Positions 50,006 through 58,214 of a stretch of DNA of 64,000 bases are shown here, piece by piece (position 1 is the first letter of the stretch; the number at the start of each line of letters is the position of its first letter). The notes beneath the pieces were generated by a model. That model ran no database searches. It was not told the origin of the DNA and saw only the letters and a list, made by a program, of their open reading frames with translations. The DNA is from Pseudomonas putida (GTDB lineage: Bacteria > Pseudomonadota > Gammaproteobacteria > Pseudomonadales > Pseudomonadaceae), in NCBI RefSeq assembly GCF_009883635.2, contig NZ_CP026115.2, positions 4,712,001-4,776,000 on the forward strand, given 5' to 3'. Made by a program: the position numbers and the translations under genes.

Positions 50006-50028
50006 AGGCAGGCTCGGCGGTTGCCAGG

Positions 50029-50212
50029 GATCGACGTCACAGGCCATGATCTCCTGAATGCCCAAATGCTTGTGGAATGCCAGTGCCTGAAACTCGCTTT
50101 GAGCGCCGTTGCCGATGAGCGCCATTTTCCGGGAATCCGGACGGGCCAACGCTTTGGCGGCCATCAGCGAAGTTGCAGCGGTACGCAGCGCCGTTGCGAT
50201 GGTCAGCAAAGC
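50029..50212 (-). pseudogene. Ornithine cyclodeaminase fragment
   Basis: About 60 residues (LTIATALRTAATSLMAAKAL, ARPDSRKMALIGNGAQSEFQ) match the centre of the ornithine cyclodeaminase/mu-crystallin family, including the NAD-binding GNGAQ. N- and C-terminal parts are absent. The frame runs directly into the permease remnant, so a deletion joined the two genes. Confidence 0.75.
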
Positions 50213-50219
50213 TCGTGCA

Positions 50220-50499
50220 CTAGAGGTGCGCATGCGGTTGAAGGAGTCGGGCCGGGATGTCATTGACCTGACCAATCAGCAAATCGGCGAATTTACCGGC
50301 AACGCCATCGAGCTGTCTGGCCGGCATGGTCGGGCCTGGCCCTCTCTCGCCGGCCGTTCGACAGCCTGACGCAGGAACAGAAGCAGCGCATCGAGCGCTC
50401 GGCCAGGCTCGTGCCATTGGATGTGTGCCTACTATCGAGATGGCAGGGGGCTCGGTGCGATGCATGATCGCCGGTATTCACCTCTCTTCTCGTAAGTAG
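50220..50499 (+). pseudogene. CtlX (citrulline/arginine-modifying hydrolase) 3' remnant
   Basis: On the plus strand, ESGRDVIDLTNQQIGEFTGN, then after one frameshift SLTQEQKQRIERSARLVPLD, and after a second EMAGGSVRCMIAGIHL. This is the C-terminal third of the CtlX-type guanidino-modifying enzyme family, including its active-site Cys region. Two frame changes and loss of the N-terminus make it a pseudogene. It faces the ornithine cyclodeaminase and permease fragments. Confidence 0.7.
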
Positions 50500-50656
50500 T
50501 CCAGTAAAGTCCCACCTTTGGAGGCGGGGATTATTGAGGTTAAACGGGCTTGGCAATAAGCGGTATTGCGAAATCTTCTGTATCAGAACTTTGAAATCGT
50601 TCACGGTTCGCTCTTGACTATTTCCTAATACGACCGTTAGCCAATTGGAGGCTGAC

Positions 50657-51424
50657 ATGAGCTTTCAAGGCAAAGGCAGTCCATTAAGCGACGAAGGCAT
50701 GAATGAGGTCTGTGATTCGCTAGGTGTCTCCGAATCGGAAATATGGGCGGTACTAACGGTCGAGACACGTGGCTTTGGCTTTCTTTCTGACCGACGCCCA
50801 CAGATTCTTTTCGAGCGGCATGTCTTCCATCGGCTGACCCAGGGGTTGTACGACGGCAATCCCGATATCAGCAGATCCAAGGCCGGTGGCTACGTTGGCG
50901 GGGCCGGTGAATACGCAAGGTTGGAGACGGCCATGCAATTGGACAAGACGGCTGCGTTGCAAAGTGCCTCTTGGGGGATTGGCCAGGTCATGGGGTTCAA
51001 CTTCAAGGTGGCCGGCTTCACTTCGACCGATAAGCTCGTCGCAGCCATGGTGAAGGATGAGAACTCGCAATTACAGGCCATGGCGCACTTCATCATGGGA
51101 AACAACCTTGCCGGTGCGCTGCAGCGTAACAACTGGGTGTCCTTTGCCCGCAGCTACAACGACGCGGACTTCAAGCGCAATGAGTATGACACGCGACTGG
51201 CTGCTGCCCACGCCAAGTTCAAGGTGACATTACCCGATCTCAATCTGCGTACAGCCCAGGCAGCGCTTCAATATCTAGGCATGGACCCAGGCCCTATTGA
51301 CGGCATCCGTGGCCGCCGTACGTTTTCGGCGCTGATTCGTTTCCAGGAATCGGAGGGCCTTGCTGAAACTGGTCTCTTGGATCAGGACACCTTGGAACGG
51401 CTGGTAGAGAAAGCTGTTGCCTAA
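50657..51424 (+). CDS. N-acetylmuramidase (DUF3380) with peptidoglycan-binding domain
   Basis: 255 residues from the ATG at 50657 (GGAGG upstream). The muramidase domain (about 15-180) has WAVLTVETRGFGFLSDRRPQ with the expected catalytic Glu, FERHVFHRLT, and ASWGIGQVMGFNFKVAGF. A C-terminal PG_binding_1 domain covers about 190-253 (AALQYLGMDPGPIDGIRGRR). No signal peptide is seen, as for phage endolysins, so export would need another route. First gene of a four-gene cassette. Confidence 0.88.
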   Translation: MSFQGKGSPLSDEGMNEVCDSLGVSESEIWAVLTVETRGFGFLSDRRPQILFERHVFHRLTQGLYDGNPDISRSKAGGYVGGAGEYARLETAMQLDKTAALQSASWGIGQVMGFNFKVAGFTSTDKLVAAMVKDENSQLQAMAHFIMGNNLAGALQRNNWVSFARSYNDADFKRNEYDTRLAAAHAKFKVTLPDLNLRTAQAALQYLGMDPGPIDGIRGRRTFSALIRFQESEGLAETGLLDQDTLERLVEKAVA

Positions 51425-51484
51425 GTGGACGCTGCGACTGCGAGGAGTTTCGAGTTGTCGCTTTCAGCGTACGGGAGAAGGGGA

Positions 51485-51988
51485 ATGCGGGAATCTCTGC
51501 AAAAAAGGTTTCTTCATGGTGTAGGCATTGCATTGTTGCATGCAGTCGGGGCGTGCACGACACAACTTGCCCCGCTGTATGATCAGGCCCTGGTAGAGGG
51601 ACTGACAGCGGTCAATGCTAAAACTATGGAGTTGATGGCTTCGGCTGCCGGTGGAACGACAGAGGAAACATTCACCGATCGAGAGAAACAGTACAATAAA
51701 GTCATTGGCGGCCTTGATGCACTTGCATTGCAAGCCGCTGCGCGTCCTGCACCGATAAACAGCCTGGCTACTGTGATCAACACTTCGGGGCACACCTCTG
51801 ACGCATCAGGCGAACCCCAGGTGATCCCCAGTGCAACCGCATTGATGGAGACTTCGAAGACAGTTTCACACATGCGCGAGCTGGACAAGAAACGGGGTGT
51901 TACCGCTTTTGAGGTTCAGGCTTTCAGAGGTCAAGTGCTCATCTACCTGGATCAGGCATTGACATACGAAGCAGCACTTGAGCGCTAG
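51485..51988 (+). CDS. Lipoprotein of the muramidase cassette
   Basis: 167 residues from the ATG at 51485 with GGAGAAGG upstream. The N-terminus RESLQKRFLHGVGIALLHAV is followed by GAC, a lipobox-like site, giving lipidated Cys 24. The mature part is helical (LYDQALVEGLTAVNAKTMEL). An in-frame GTG at 51425 would bury the signal and is rejected. No family is recognised; it could be an outer-membrane partner of the muramidase, such as an immunity protein. Confidence 0.65.
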   Translation: MRESLQKRFLHGVGIALLHAVGACTTQLAPLYDQALVEGLTAVNAKTMELMASAAGGTTEETFTDREKQYNKVIGGLDALALQAAARPAPINSLATVINTSGHTSDASGEPQVIPSATALMETSKTVSHMRELDKKRGVTAFEVQAFRGQVLIYLDQALTYEAALER

Positions 51989-52011
51989 TGTAATCGCATC
52001 AGGAGAAGCAC

Positions 52012-52371
52012 ATGGCAGCCATAAATGTGGAACAACTGGTTACGGACATCAAGGGTGCAGTCAATGCGATCATCAAGAAGGACATCGCTGTGGTCAAAGG
52101 CTTTTCCGAGCGGCAGCTGAAAGCGATCAGTGTACAGACCATGCTTGTGGCCAGCGGAATAGCAGCGGGTGAAATAACCGCAGAAACGAGGGAGATCTTC
52201 CTCGACGGCATCGAGCATATGACCGATAACTTTCTCGCGACACTCAAAGGTTTACTCCAGGTGACCGTCGAGAAACTCTGGAATGCAGTTGTCGGCGTGC
52301 TGTGGAACGCGATCAATGGTGCCATCGGTATGGCGACGGGTCTTGTACTTCCTGTACCGACGAAGGTGTAG
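52012..52371 (+). CDS. Small amphipathic helical protein of the muramidase cassette
   Basis: 119 residues with AGGAGAAG upstream. The helices are amphipathic (VEQLVTDIKGAVNAIIKKDI, DNFLATLKGLLQVTVEKLWN) and the C-terminus is hydrophobic (AVVGVLWNAINGAIGMATGL). No homologue is recognised. The pattern would fit a membrane-associating or phasin-like protein. Confidence 0.65.
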   Translation: MAAINVEQLVTDIKGAVNAIIKKDIAVVKGFSERQLKAISVQTMLVASGIAAGEITAETREIFLDGIEHMTDNFLATLKGLLQVTVEKLWNAVVGVLWNAINGAIGMATGLVLPVPTKV

Positions 52372-52450
52372 CGGTGCAGTCGAATACATCACGATCAGTG
52401 GTCCGATTCAGCTAGCCCTGATCGTGCCAGGGGCGGGCGAGAACATTCGT

Positions 52451-53677
52451 ATGAGGGCAGATGGGATGGCGATCAAAGAAGTGCTCCAGTCGTGGCTGGA
52501 AAGCATCAAGTCGCTTTGGACTTCCAACTACGCTTCGCCCGTTGAAGAAAAAAGACGCGAGTTCGACGACATCAGAAAGGTAAATGCCGCATTGTTGCCG
52601 CTGTTGCTTCTTGGGTTTGGGGCAGTGATTGCGGTTGGCTGGCGTGCCAGCGCTGTCGGGCCGATGCTGTTGTGGGCGATGGCCTGCCTAGCCGTTGGAG
52701 CGACGGTTGGGTTTCTTTTCGGCATCCCGCGTTCGGGTGCAAGCATGGCTGGCCGCAACGGAGCCAATGCCCCTGTGAAGCAGGACATTAGAAAAGGAGC
52801 TTTTCAACCGGAAGTGGAAACAGGGCGTCCCAACACCAACTTGGAGGAAGTTTCTGACTGGCTTACAAAAATACTAGTGGGTTTGAGTCTGGTCCATCTG
52901 AAGGAAATCGAAGAACGCGTCTCGCTCATCAGTTTTAAAGCGGCGGCATCCTTGAGCTCAACGCCCAGCAATTTCGATATTTCGGCGGCAACTGCTTTGG
53001 TCATCGGTTTTCCCGTCGTTGGGTTTCTAGGTGGCTATCTCTATACGCGTCTTTTTCTCCAGGGCGCTTTCATTCGTTCCAATAACGAGATGTTCAAATG
53101 GCATGAGGTGGTGGCCGCAGAACTGTCTCACGTGTCCCCCGTCAGCCTGTCTGGCAGTGATCAGCCGTCTGTGCCGACGTTGACCGATCGCCAGGCAGCG
53201 GAACGCATATTGCAGGTCGCGCCTACGGATCGGCCGAATGAGTTACTCGCCCCGCTTCAGTCACTTGCCAGCGACTATGAGAAGGCTCGGCATGAAATGC
53301 CACCTGGTGACTCGCGCACCCGCAAGATGGCGGAAATTGCCAGCAGCATGAAAAAGCTGGCGCTAGCGACAGCACCCTTCTTGCCACAGCTCACGCAAAG
53401 CCCATCACCCGGTGAGCGTTTGGCTGCGGTCATTATTCTGCAGATGAAGTTCGATCCTGTTTATATCGAGTGGCTGGCCAATCGTTTGTTTGAGGAACCT
53501 GCATTTGCCGGTTACCAGGCGGCGAGTGCCTTGTTGACTCGTATGGCCGTAGTCGGTGATCCCGAACGGCAACGCATCAAGTCTGCTGTGGCGGCTGCAA
53601 TGAAGAAACGCTCCGATCTTGGCCTGGAGTCGAAAGAAGGGTGGAACAGCCTTGTGGCACAGATTATGGAGGCTTGA
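52451..53677 (+). CDS. Conserved membrane protein of the muramidase cassette
   Basis: 408 residues from the ATG at 52451 (ATG 52466 is possible). There are two pairs of hydrophobic segments: about 45-65 and 70-90 (MLLWAMACLAVGATVGFLFG), and about 150-200 (ALVIGFPVVGFLGGYLYTRL). Between them, GIPRS and NTNLEEVSDWLTKILVGLSL form a pattern I have seen in membrane modules of uncharacterised bacterial systems. The C-terminal about 190 residues are a soluble helical domain (ERILQVAPTDRPNELLAPLQ). No enzymatic motif is recognised. Confidence 0.7.
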   Translation: MRADGMAIKEVLQSWLESIKSLWTSNYASPVEEKRREFDDIRKVNAALLPLLLLGFGAVIAVGWRASAVGPMLLWAMACLAVGATVGFLFGIPRSGASMAGRNGANAPVKQDIRKGAFQPEVETGRPNTNLEEVSDWLTKILVGLSLVHLKEIEERVSLISFKAAASLSSTPSNFDISAATALVIGFPVVGFLGGYLYTRLFLQGAFIRSNNEMFKWHEVVAAELSHVSPVSLSGSDQPSVPTLTDRQAAERILQVAPTDRPNELLAPLQSLASDYEKARHEMPPGDSRTRKMAEIASSMKKLALATAPFLPQLTQSPSPGERLAAVIILQMKFDPVYIEWLANRLFEEPAFAGYQAASALLTRMAVVGDPERQRIKSAVAAAMKKRSDLGLESKEGWNSLVAQIMEA

Positions 53678-53884
53678 GCCAGACCCGATCATGTATCGTG
53701 TTCAATTCATCAGCCCCAACTCAGCATCATCCATGAGCTTCTTTGCCAACGCACTCAAGTAATGCGCAGCCCAAGCCCTTTTGGATTATCACCAAGCTTC
53801 AATCTTCAGGGGTATGCTTGACTGCTTACCAGCGTTGAGGCGAACGAACAGATTTTCGCATGCTGACAAGCCACCAGGAATGAA

Positions 53885-54394
53885 ATGAGAACATACCTCA
53901 CCGTAGCAATCGCACTGCTGGCCCCACTGGCGCTCTCTGCCTGCTCCACAACAGGCACAGCAAAGCCGCCCAGTGAAACGGCAATCACAACGCCCAAATA
54001 CCTGAAAAGCGACCTTTACGGCGCCTGGTACTCCAATGCCGATGACGGCACTTCCCAGGCGCTGGCGTTGTTGCTACTCAAGGCTGACGGTTCAGCCACC
54101 GACTTCCTGATCCTCAGCGAAAAAGACTCGATGCAGAAAATCGTGCAGCAGTCGTCATGGTCGTATGACGCTGAACGTAATGTCTTCGAGCAAACAGTTA
54201 GCGAAGTATCCATCCAGAAGGGCAAGGCGCCCGCGCAGGTCACTCATCCGCACGAAGTCATCCGGGCGTCGGTCGAGCTAGTGAAGCTGAACAACAAAGT
54301 GATGGGCATCAAGTTCAAGAGGGAAGATGGCGAGGTCACCGGTTACCTCAAAGGCAGCGCCGCCATGCTCGAAAAACTCAAGCACATCCAGTAA
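53885..54394 (+). CDS. Hypothetical lipoprotein
   Basis: 169 residues with a lipobox signal (MRTYLTVAIALLAPLALSAC, Cys at 20). The mature part starts Ser/Thr-rich, then LKSDLYGAWYSNADDGTSQA and a beta-rich lipocalin-like body (DGSATDFLILSEKDSMQKIV). No family is certain. Single gene, closed by a GC-rich hairpin at about 54402-54420. Confidence 0.75.
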   Translation: MRTYLTVAIALLAPLALSACSTTGTAKPPSETAITTPKYLKSDLYGAWYSNADDGTSQALALLLLKADGSATDFLILSEKDSMQKIVQQSSWSYDAERNVFEQTVSEVSIQKGKAPAQVTHPHEVIRASVELVKLNNKVMGIKFKREDGEVTGYLKGSAAMLEKLKHIQ

Positions 54395-54432
54395 GTACTA
54401 ATCGGAAGCCCGCCGAAGCGGGCTGATTGCTT

Positions 54433-54687
54433 TCACGGTTCCATGACTGGGCATTCCACGCGCAAGAACGGGAAACGTTCGTCTGGATTTCGGCATTCAT
54501 CGTTCAGCTTCACGCGCGCCGCTTCTGCCAGCGACCGGGTCGGATAGCTCGGCTTCAGGCGCAGTTTTTCTTGATTGTCGTAAATGTCGAAGCCACCTGA
54601 AATGGTTGCGGCGTAGAAGCGGGACCCTGATTGAAAGGATTCTTTTTCGATGGGTACAGCTGGAACGATAACAAATCTTGTTTGCAT
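54433..54687 (-). CDS. Small hypothetical protein
   Basis: 84 residues from the ATG at 54687 (GGAGGCG upstream on the minus strand); the longer reading from 54744 lacks a site. It starts MQTRFVIVPAVPIEKESFQS and contains GGFDIYDNQEKLRLKPSYPT. Common in Pseudomonas chromosomes as an unnamed protein; no function can be assigned. Confidence 0.65.
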   Translation of the reverse strand: MQTRFVIVPAVPIEKESFQSGSRFYAATISGGFDIYDNQEKLRLKPSYPTRSLAEAARVKLNDECRNPDERFPFLRVECPVMEP

Positions 54688-54819
54688 GATTCGCGCCTCC
54701 CCAGGCATTGACCTTAGTATTAGCCTGAGGTGTGAAGGCATCAATATGACTCATCGAGACGATTCAATGGCGCGTCGTGTCAGTGCTGTCAGGCAACCGT
54801 TTGCGGCGCGGGCGGCTTT

Positions 54820-54999
54820 TCAGCGTTGAGCTTTCTGCCGCTGCGAGCGCTGGATACGGTTGACCGCGATCTGCACGCAGGCGGCCACGACGCAGAGCAA
54901 ACCGACCTTCCAGCTACCCTCAAGGCCAAAATGCTCGGCCAGTTTCCCCGCAATGATCACGCATACGAAGATAGCCACAGGCAGGATCAGTTTGTTCAT
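54820..54999 (-). CDS. Small membrane protein
   Basis: 59 residues from the ATG at 54999, with GGAAG upstream. Two membrane helices are apparent (KLILPVAIFVCVIIAGKLAE and SWKVGLLCVVAACVQIAV), followed by a basic tail (NRIQRSQRQKAQR). No family is recognised. Codon use and ribosome site look genuine. Confidence 0.6.
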   Translation of the reverse strand: MNKLILPVAIFVCVIIAGKLAEHFGLEGSWKVGLLCVVAACVQIAVNRIQRSQRQKAQR

Positions 55000-55142
55000 C
55001 AGGTCTTCCAGGGAGGGGCAAAGAAAGGTGCCAGTCTACTTCACTGGGCTTGCCGCGTGACACCCGACACCAATAAGCGCTTCCCCGTGGCCCAGCTTCA
55101 GGCATCATGCTCCCAGCCCCAGTTGAAAGCCGATCTCTGCCA

Positions 55143-56021
55143 ATGACCGACAGCACCAAACCCAACCGCGCCATCTACGACCTGGACATGCTCCGTGCCG
55201 TGGTCATGGTGGCCGACTGCGGCAGCTTCACTACCGCCGCCGCACGCCTGCATTCCACCCAGTCCACGGTCAGCCAGAAGGTGCGCCGGCTGGAGGAGAT
55301 GGTCGGCCACCAGTTGCTCGACCGCAGCAACCGCGAGGTGCATCCGACCGACGCCGGGGAAACCCTGCTGCGTTACGCACGGCATCTGCTTTCGGTGAGC
55401 AACCAGCTGAGTGAAGCGATGTCGGGTGGGGTGTCGGTCACCGTGCGCATTGGCCTGCCGGATGATTTTGTCGCTGGCAAGACGATGCAGGCGCTGGCAG
55501 CCTTCAACCGGCTCAACCCGACGGTCAAGCTGGAAATCACCGGTGGCCTGAGCCGTGACCTGATGAGCACCTACGACCGGGGTGAGCTTGACCTGGTGCT
55601 GGTCAAGCAGCGGCGCAACAGTCGCGAGGCCAATGCCTGCCAGCCGGAGCGCATCGAGTGGATCGACAGTGCGCAGTATCCAAGCTTCGCCCAGGACCCG
55701 ATCCCGCTGGTGACCTTTCCCCCGCGGGGCCTGTACCGCGATGACATGATCAGTGCGGTCGAGGCCATGGGCCGCAGCTGGCGCATCGGTTTTACCAGCT
55801 CGAGCCTGGCGGGTATCCAGGCGGCGGTGGCCAATGGCTTGGGCGTCAGTCTGTTGCCGTCGCGGGTGGTGACAGATGCGCATCGGGTGCTGGGGGCGGA
55901 GGAGGGGTTCAAGCCGATCCGGGTGTTCGAGGCGGCGATCTTCCATCGGCCTACGGCGGATCCGATGGTCAAGGAGCTGGCCGAGATTCTGATCGGCATC
56001 CTGCGGGCGGAGGCTGAGTGA
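55143..56021 (+). CDS. LysR-family transcriptional regulator
   Basis: 292 residues from the ATG at 55143. The N-terminal winged HTH reads LDMLRAVVMVADCGSFTTAA and LHSTQSTVSQKVRRLEEMVG; the remainder is a type-2 periplasmic-binding effector domain. A likely target is the amidohydrolase/MFS pair downstream, from which it is separated by a RAYT/REP insertion; that link is inferred from proximity. Confidence 0.9.
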   Translation: MTDSTKPNRAIYDLDMLRAVVMVADCGSFTTAAARLHSTQSTVSQKVRRLEEMVGHQLLDRSNREVHPTDAGETLLRYARHLLSVSNQLSEAMSGGVSVTVRIGLPDDFVAGKTMQALAAFNRLNPTVKLEITGGLSRDLMSTYDRGELDLVLVKQRRNSREANACQPERIEWIDSAQYPSFAQDPIPLVTFPPRGLYRDDMISAVEAMGRSWRIGFTSSSLAGIQAAVANGLGVSLLPSRVVTDAHRVLGAEEGFKPIRVFEAAIFHRPTADPMVKELAEILIGILRAEAE

Positions 56022-56044
56022 GAAGGGGCTACTGTTGGAACAAG

Positions 56045-56500
56045 TCAGAGCCATATCGCATCCCAATGTGGGTAGTCTCCCACCCTCTCGACCAAGCCTG
56101 CCCGCTTCGGATTCATGATGATGTACCGCGCCACGGCTTGGATATCTTCTTCGCGGCGCAGTGCTCGGTCATGAAATCCCTTCTGCCAAAGTTGCCCGCT
56201 TCGGCCTTTGTGGCGGTTGATCATCATTGTGCTTCGTGACTTAACTCGCCGCATCAGCTGCCTCAAACTCATTGGCCCGAGCTCGACCAACCAGTGGAAA
56301 TGGTCGGGCATCACTACCCAGGCCAGAGATTTGGCGACACACTCTTCTTGAGCAAGCCGGAACTGTGCCACCAATAGGGGTGCCGTGTGAAAGTCTGTGA
56401 AGAGAGGTGCCCTGCCCAGCGTCGTGCTGGTCAGGAGATACAGCCGGCTGGTTTCCGAAAAGCGGCCTAGCCTCAATTGATCTGAATGGGGACGATCCAT
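56045..56500 (-). mobile_element. REP-associated tyrosine transposase (RAYT)
   Basis: 151 residues from the ATG at 56500 (GGAGG upstream). It is a Y1/IS200-like HUH transposase: RLYLLTSTTLGRAPLFTD start, the HUH motif in VVMPDHFHWLVEL, and the downstream segment GFHDRALRREEDIQAVARYI with the catalytic Tyr in ARYI. RAYTs are single-copy domesticated transposases that mobilise REP sequences. A large REP-like inverted pair lies 83 bases upstream, as expected for its own target sites. Confidence 0.92.
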
Positions 56501-56582
56501 GTTCCCTGCCTCCTGATATCTTGCTCATCAGGCTAGCGGCTATGAATTCGTCACAGACATGACAATTGGCACCGAGTGTGTC

Positions 56583-56705
56583 TTAGGGGCTGCTTTGCAG
56601 CCCATCGCCGGCAAGCGCGGCTCCCACCAGACCGCGCAGATCTCAAGGCTTGCACCGTACCTGTGGGAGCCGCGCTTGCCGGCGATGGGCCGCAAAGCGG
56701 CCCTA
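56583..56705. repeat. REP doublet (REPIN) beside RAYT
   Basis: 56601-56627 and 56663-56689 are perfect 27-base inverted copies (core CGCCGGCAAGCGCGGCTCCC), 35 bases apart. Pairing extends outward with one indel (TTAGGGGCTGCTTTGCAG versus CCGCAAAGCGGCCCTAA). This head-to-head arrangement next to the transposase gene is the REPIN structure. Confidence 0.85.
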
Positions 56706-56714
56706 AAGAACTCG

Positions 56715-57932
56715 CTAGCGACGCAGTTCTGCAGAAAACTGCGCAGCCTTCAACTGCAACTGCGCAGGCCCGCCCCAGAACGCGCCGTGGCGCACGATCA
56801 CCCGTTCATGGAGGGCTGCCGCCACCGCCGCCGCCGCATTCGGAGCCTTGAACAGCACGAAGCTGGCCTCATTGCCCACCTTCAACCCGTAATCCTGCTT
56901 GCCCAATACCCCGGCACTGGCCACGGTCGCCATCTCCAGCGCGACCCGCAGTTCCTCGTCGGTATTGAACCCGGACCGGTAGCTGACCAGCATCGCCCGT
57001 TGCAGCATGTCGCCGTTGCCATAGGGCCACCAGGCGTCCTGGATATTGTCGTTGCCGGTGAACACCCGCACGCCACCCGCGCGCAGGCGCAGTACGGGGG
57101 GGAAGGCATGTTCGCCGGGGGCGTTGGTCATGATCGACACGCCAGCAGCAGCCAGCACTTCGGCAGTGCGGTCAACCACGGCGTCACTGACATCACCCAG
57201 GCCATAGGCGTGGCTGACCGCTACCAGGCCCTGCATGCCCAGTGCCTGGGTACGGGCGGCAATGCGCTCGAGCTGGGCAATGCAGATGTCGCCCGGTTCG
57301 TGCAGGTGGATATCGACCTTCACACCGTGCCTGTCGGCAATCCCGAAAACGATATCAAGCTGGGCTTCGGCGTCACCGTCCAAGGTGGTCGGGTCGATGC
57401 CGCCAACCACCTGAACGCCTTCGCGCACGGCAGCTTCCATCACTTCGGCAGTGCCGGGGCAGGTCACCACACCGGCTTGCGGGAACGCCACCAGCTCGAT
57501 GTCGATCAGGTCTTTCCACTTGTCGCGGGCTTCGAGGATGGCGCGCAGGTTGGTGAGGCCGGTGGTGGCGTCGACGTCGACATGGCAGCGCATGGCCAGG
57601 GTGCCGAACGAGGCGGCCTGGCGCATCAGCGCGTTGGCGCGCTCGACGATCGGCGGGGCGCTGGCGAGTTCGCGTTTCTCCACGGCCAGGCGCTCGCGCA
57701 GGCTGGCGACGGGCTGGTGCGGGCGCCAGCGGTCGCCGACGAAGCTCTTGTCCAGGTGGATGTGGCCATCGACGAAGCCAGGCAGCACCAGCAGGCCTTC
57801 GAGGTCGATGGTCTCACTGGCGGCGGCGGTCGCACGCTGCGGGCCGATGTGGCTGATGCGGCCGCCGCGCACGGCGATATTCAGGGGTTGGCCATCGGCA
57901 TCGATGGCATTGATGAACTCACGGTCGTTCAT
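56715..57932 (-). CDS. Cytosine-deaminase-like amidohydrolase
   Basis: 405 residues from the ATG at 57932. The metal-dependent amidohydrolase motifs are intact: DGHIHLDKSF, the His of MRCHVDVD, HLHEPGD, VSHAYGLG, and FTGNDN. HxHLDK is typical of the CodA/AtzC branch that deaminates cytosine-like rings or N-alkyl triazines. It is divergent from an MFS gene, consistent with uptake and deamination of a heterocycle. It ends 10 bases from the REP doublet. Confidence 0.88.
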   Translation of the reverse strand: MNDREFINAIDADGQPLNIAVRGGRISHIGPQRATAAASETIDLEGLLVLPGFVDGHIHLDKSFVGDRWRPHQPVASLRERLAVEKRELASAPPIVERANALMRQAASFGTLAMRCHVDVDATTGLTNLRAILEARDKWKDLIDIELVAFPQAGVVTCPGTAEVMEAAVREGVQVVGGIDPTTLDGDAEAQLDIVFGIADRHGVKVDIHLHEPGDICIAQLERIAARTQALGMQGLVAVSHAYGLGDVSDAVVDRTAEVLAAAGVSIMTNAPGEHAFPPVLRLRAGGVRVFTGNDNIQDAWWPYGNGDMLQRAMLVSYRSGFNTDEELRVALEMATVASAGVLGKQDYGLKVGNEASFVLFKAPNAAAAVAAALHERVIVRHGAFWGGPAQLQLKAAQFSAELRR

Positions 57933-57998
57933 GATGGGGCCTTTTTTCCGAGGCTTGAGTAGGGCCATACGGTAGGGATGATCCAGGCCCCTCACAAA

Positions 57999-58093
57999 TT
58001 AATTATCAGGATCGACCGCAGTGCATTTCTTGATGCAGGCACGCGTCGCTGGTCTGCATTAAAAAGTCCACTGAAGTCGATTCCGATAATTAA
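57999..58093. repeat. Inverted repeat in the divergent intergenic region
   Basis: TTAATTATC (57999-58007) and GATAATTAA (58085-58093) are perfect complements 77 bases apart, between the amidohydrolase and MFS starts. They could be paired operator half-sites for the nearby LysR protein. Confidence 0.35.
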
Positions 58094-58214
58094 CTTTCAA
58101 AGCCTTCGAACTCGGCCCAGGATTGACCGCGTGACCGGCCCGGCCGCCTGATACGGCGCTTTCAGGGCTGCTCAACACCCACAATAAAAACAAATGCCGT
58201 GTCGGAGTCCCTCC

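Noticed and set aside
49634..50275. 213-codon minus-strand frame as an intact membrane protein
   Set aside because: It is a fusion of an ornithine cyclodeaminase fragment with an internally deleted permease, so it is reported as pseudogene pieces.
56559..57962. 467-codon plus-strand frame
   Set aside because: Antisense to the cytosine-deaminase-like gene, which has complete active-site motifs; the plus frame has none and begins inside the REP doublet.
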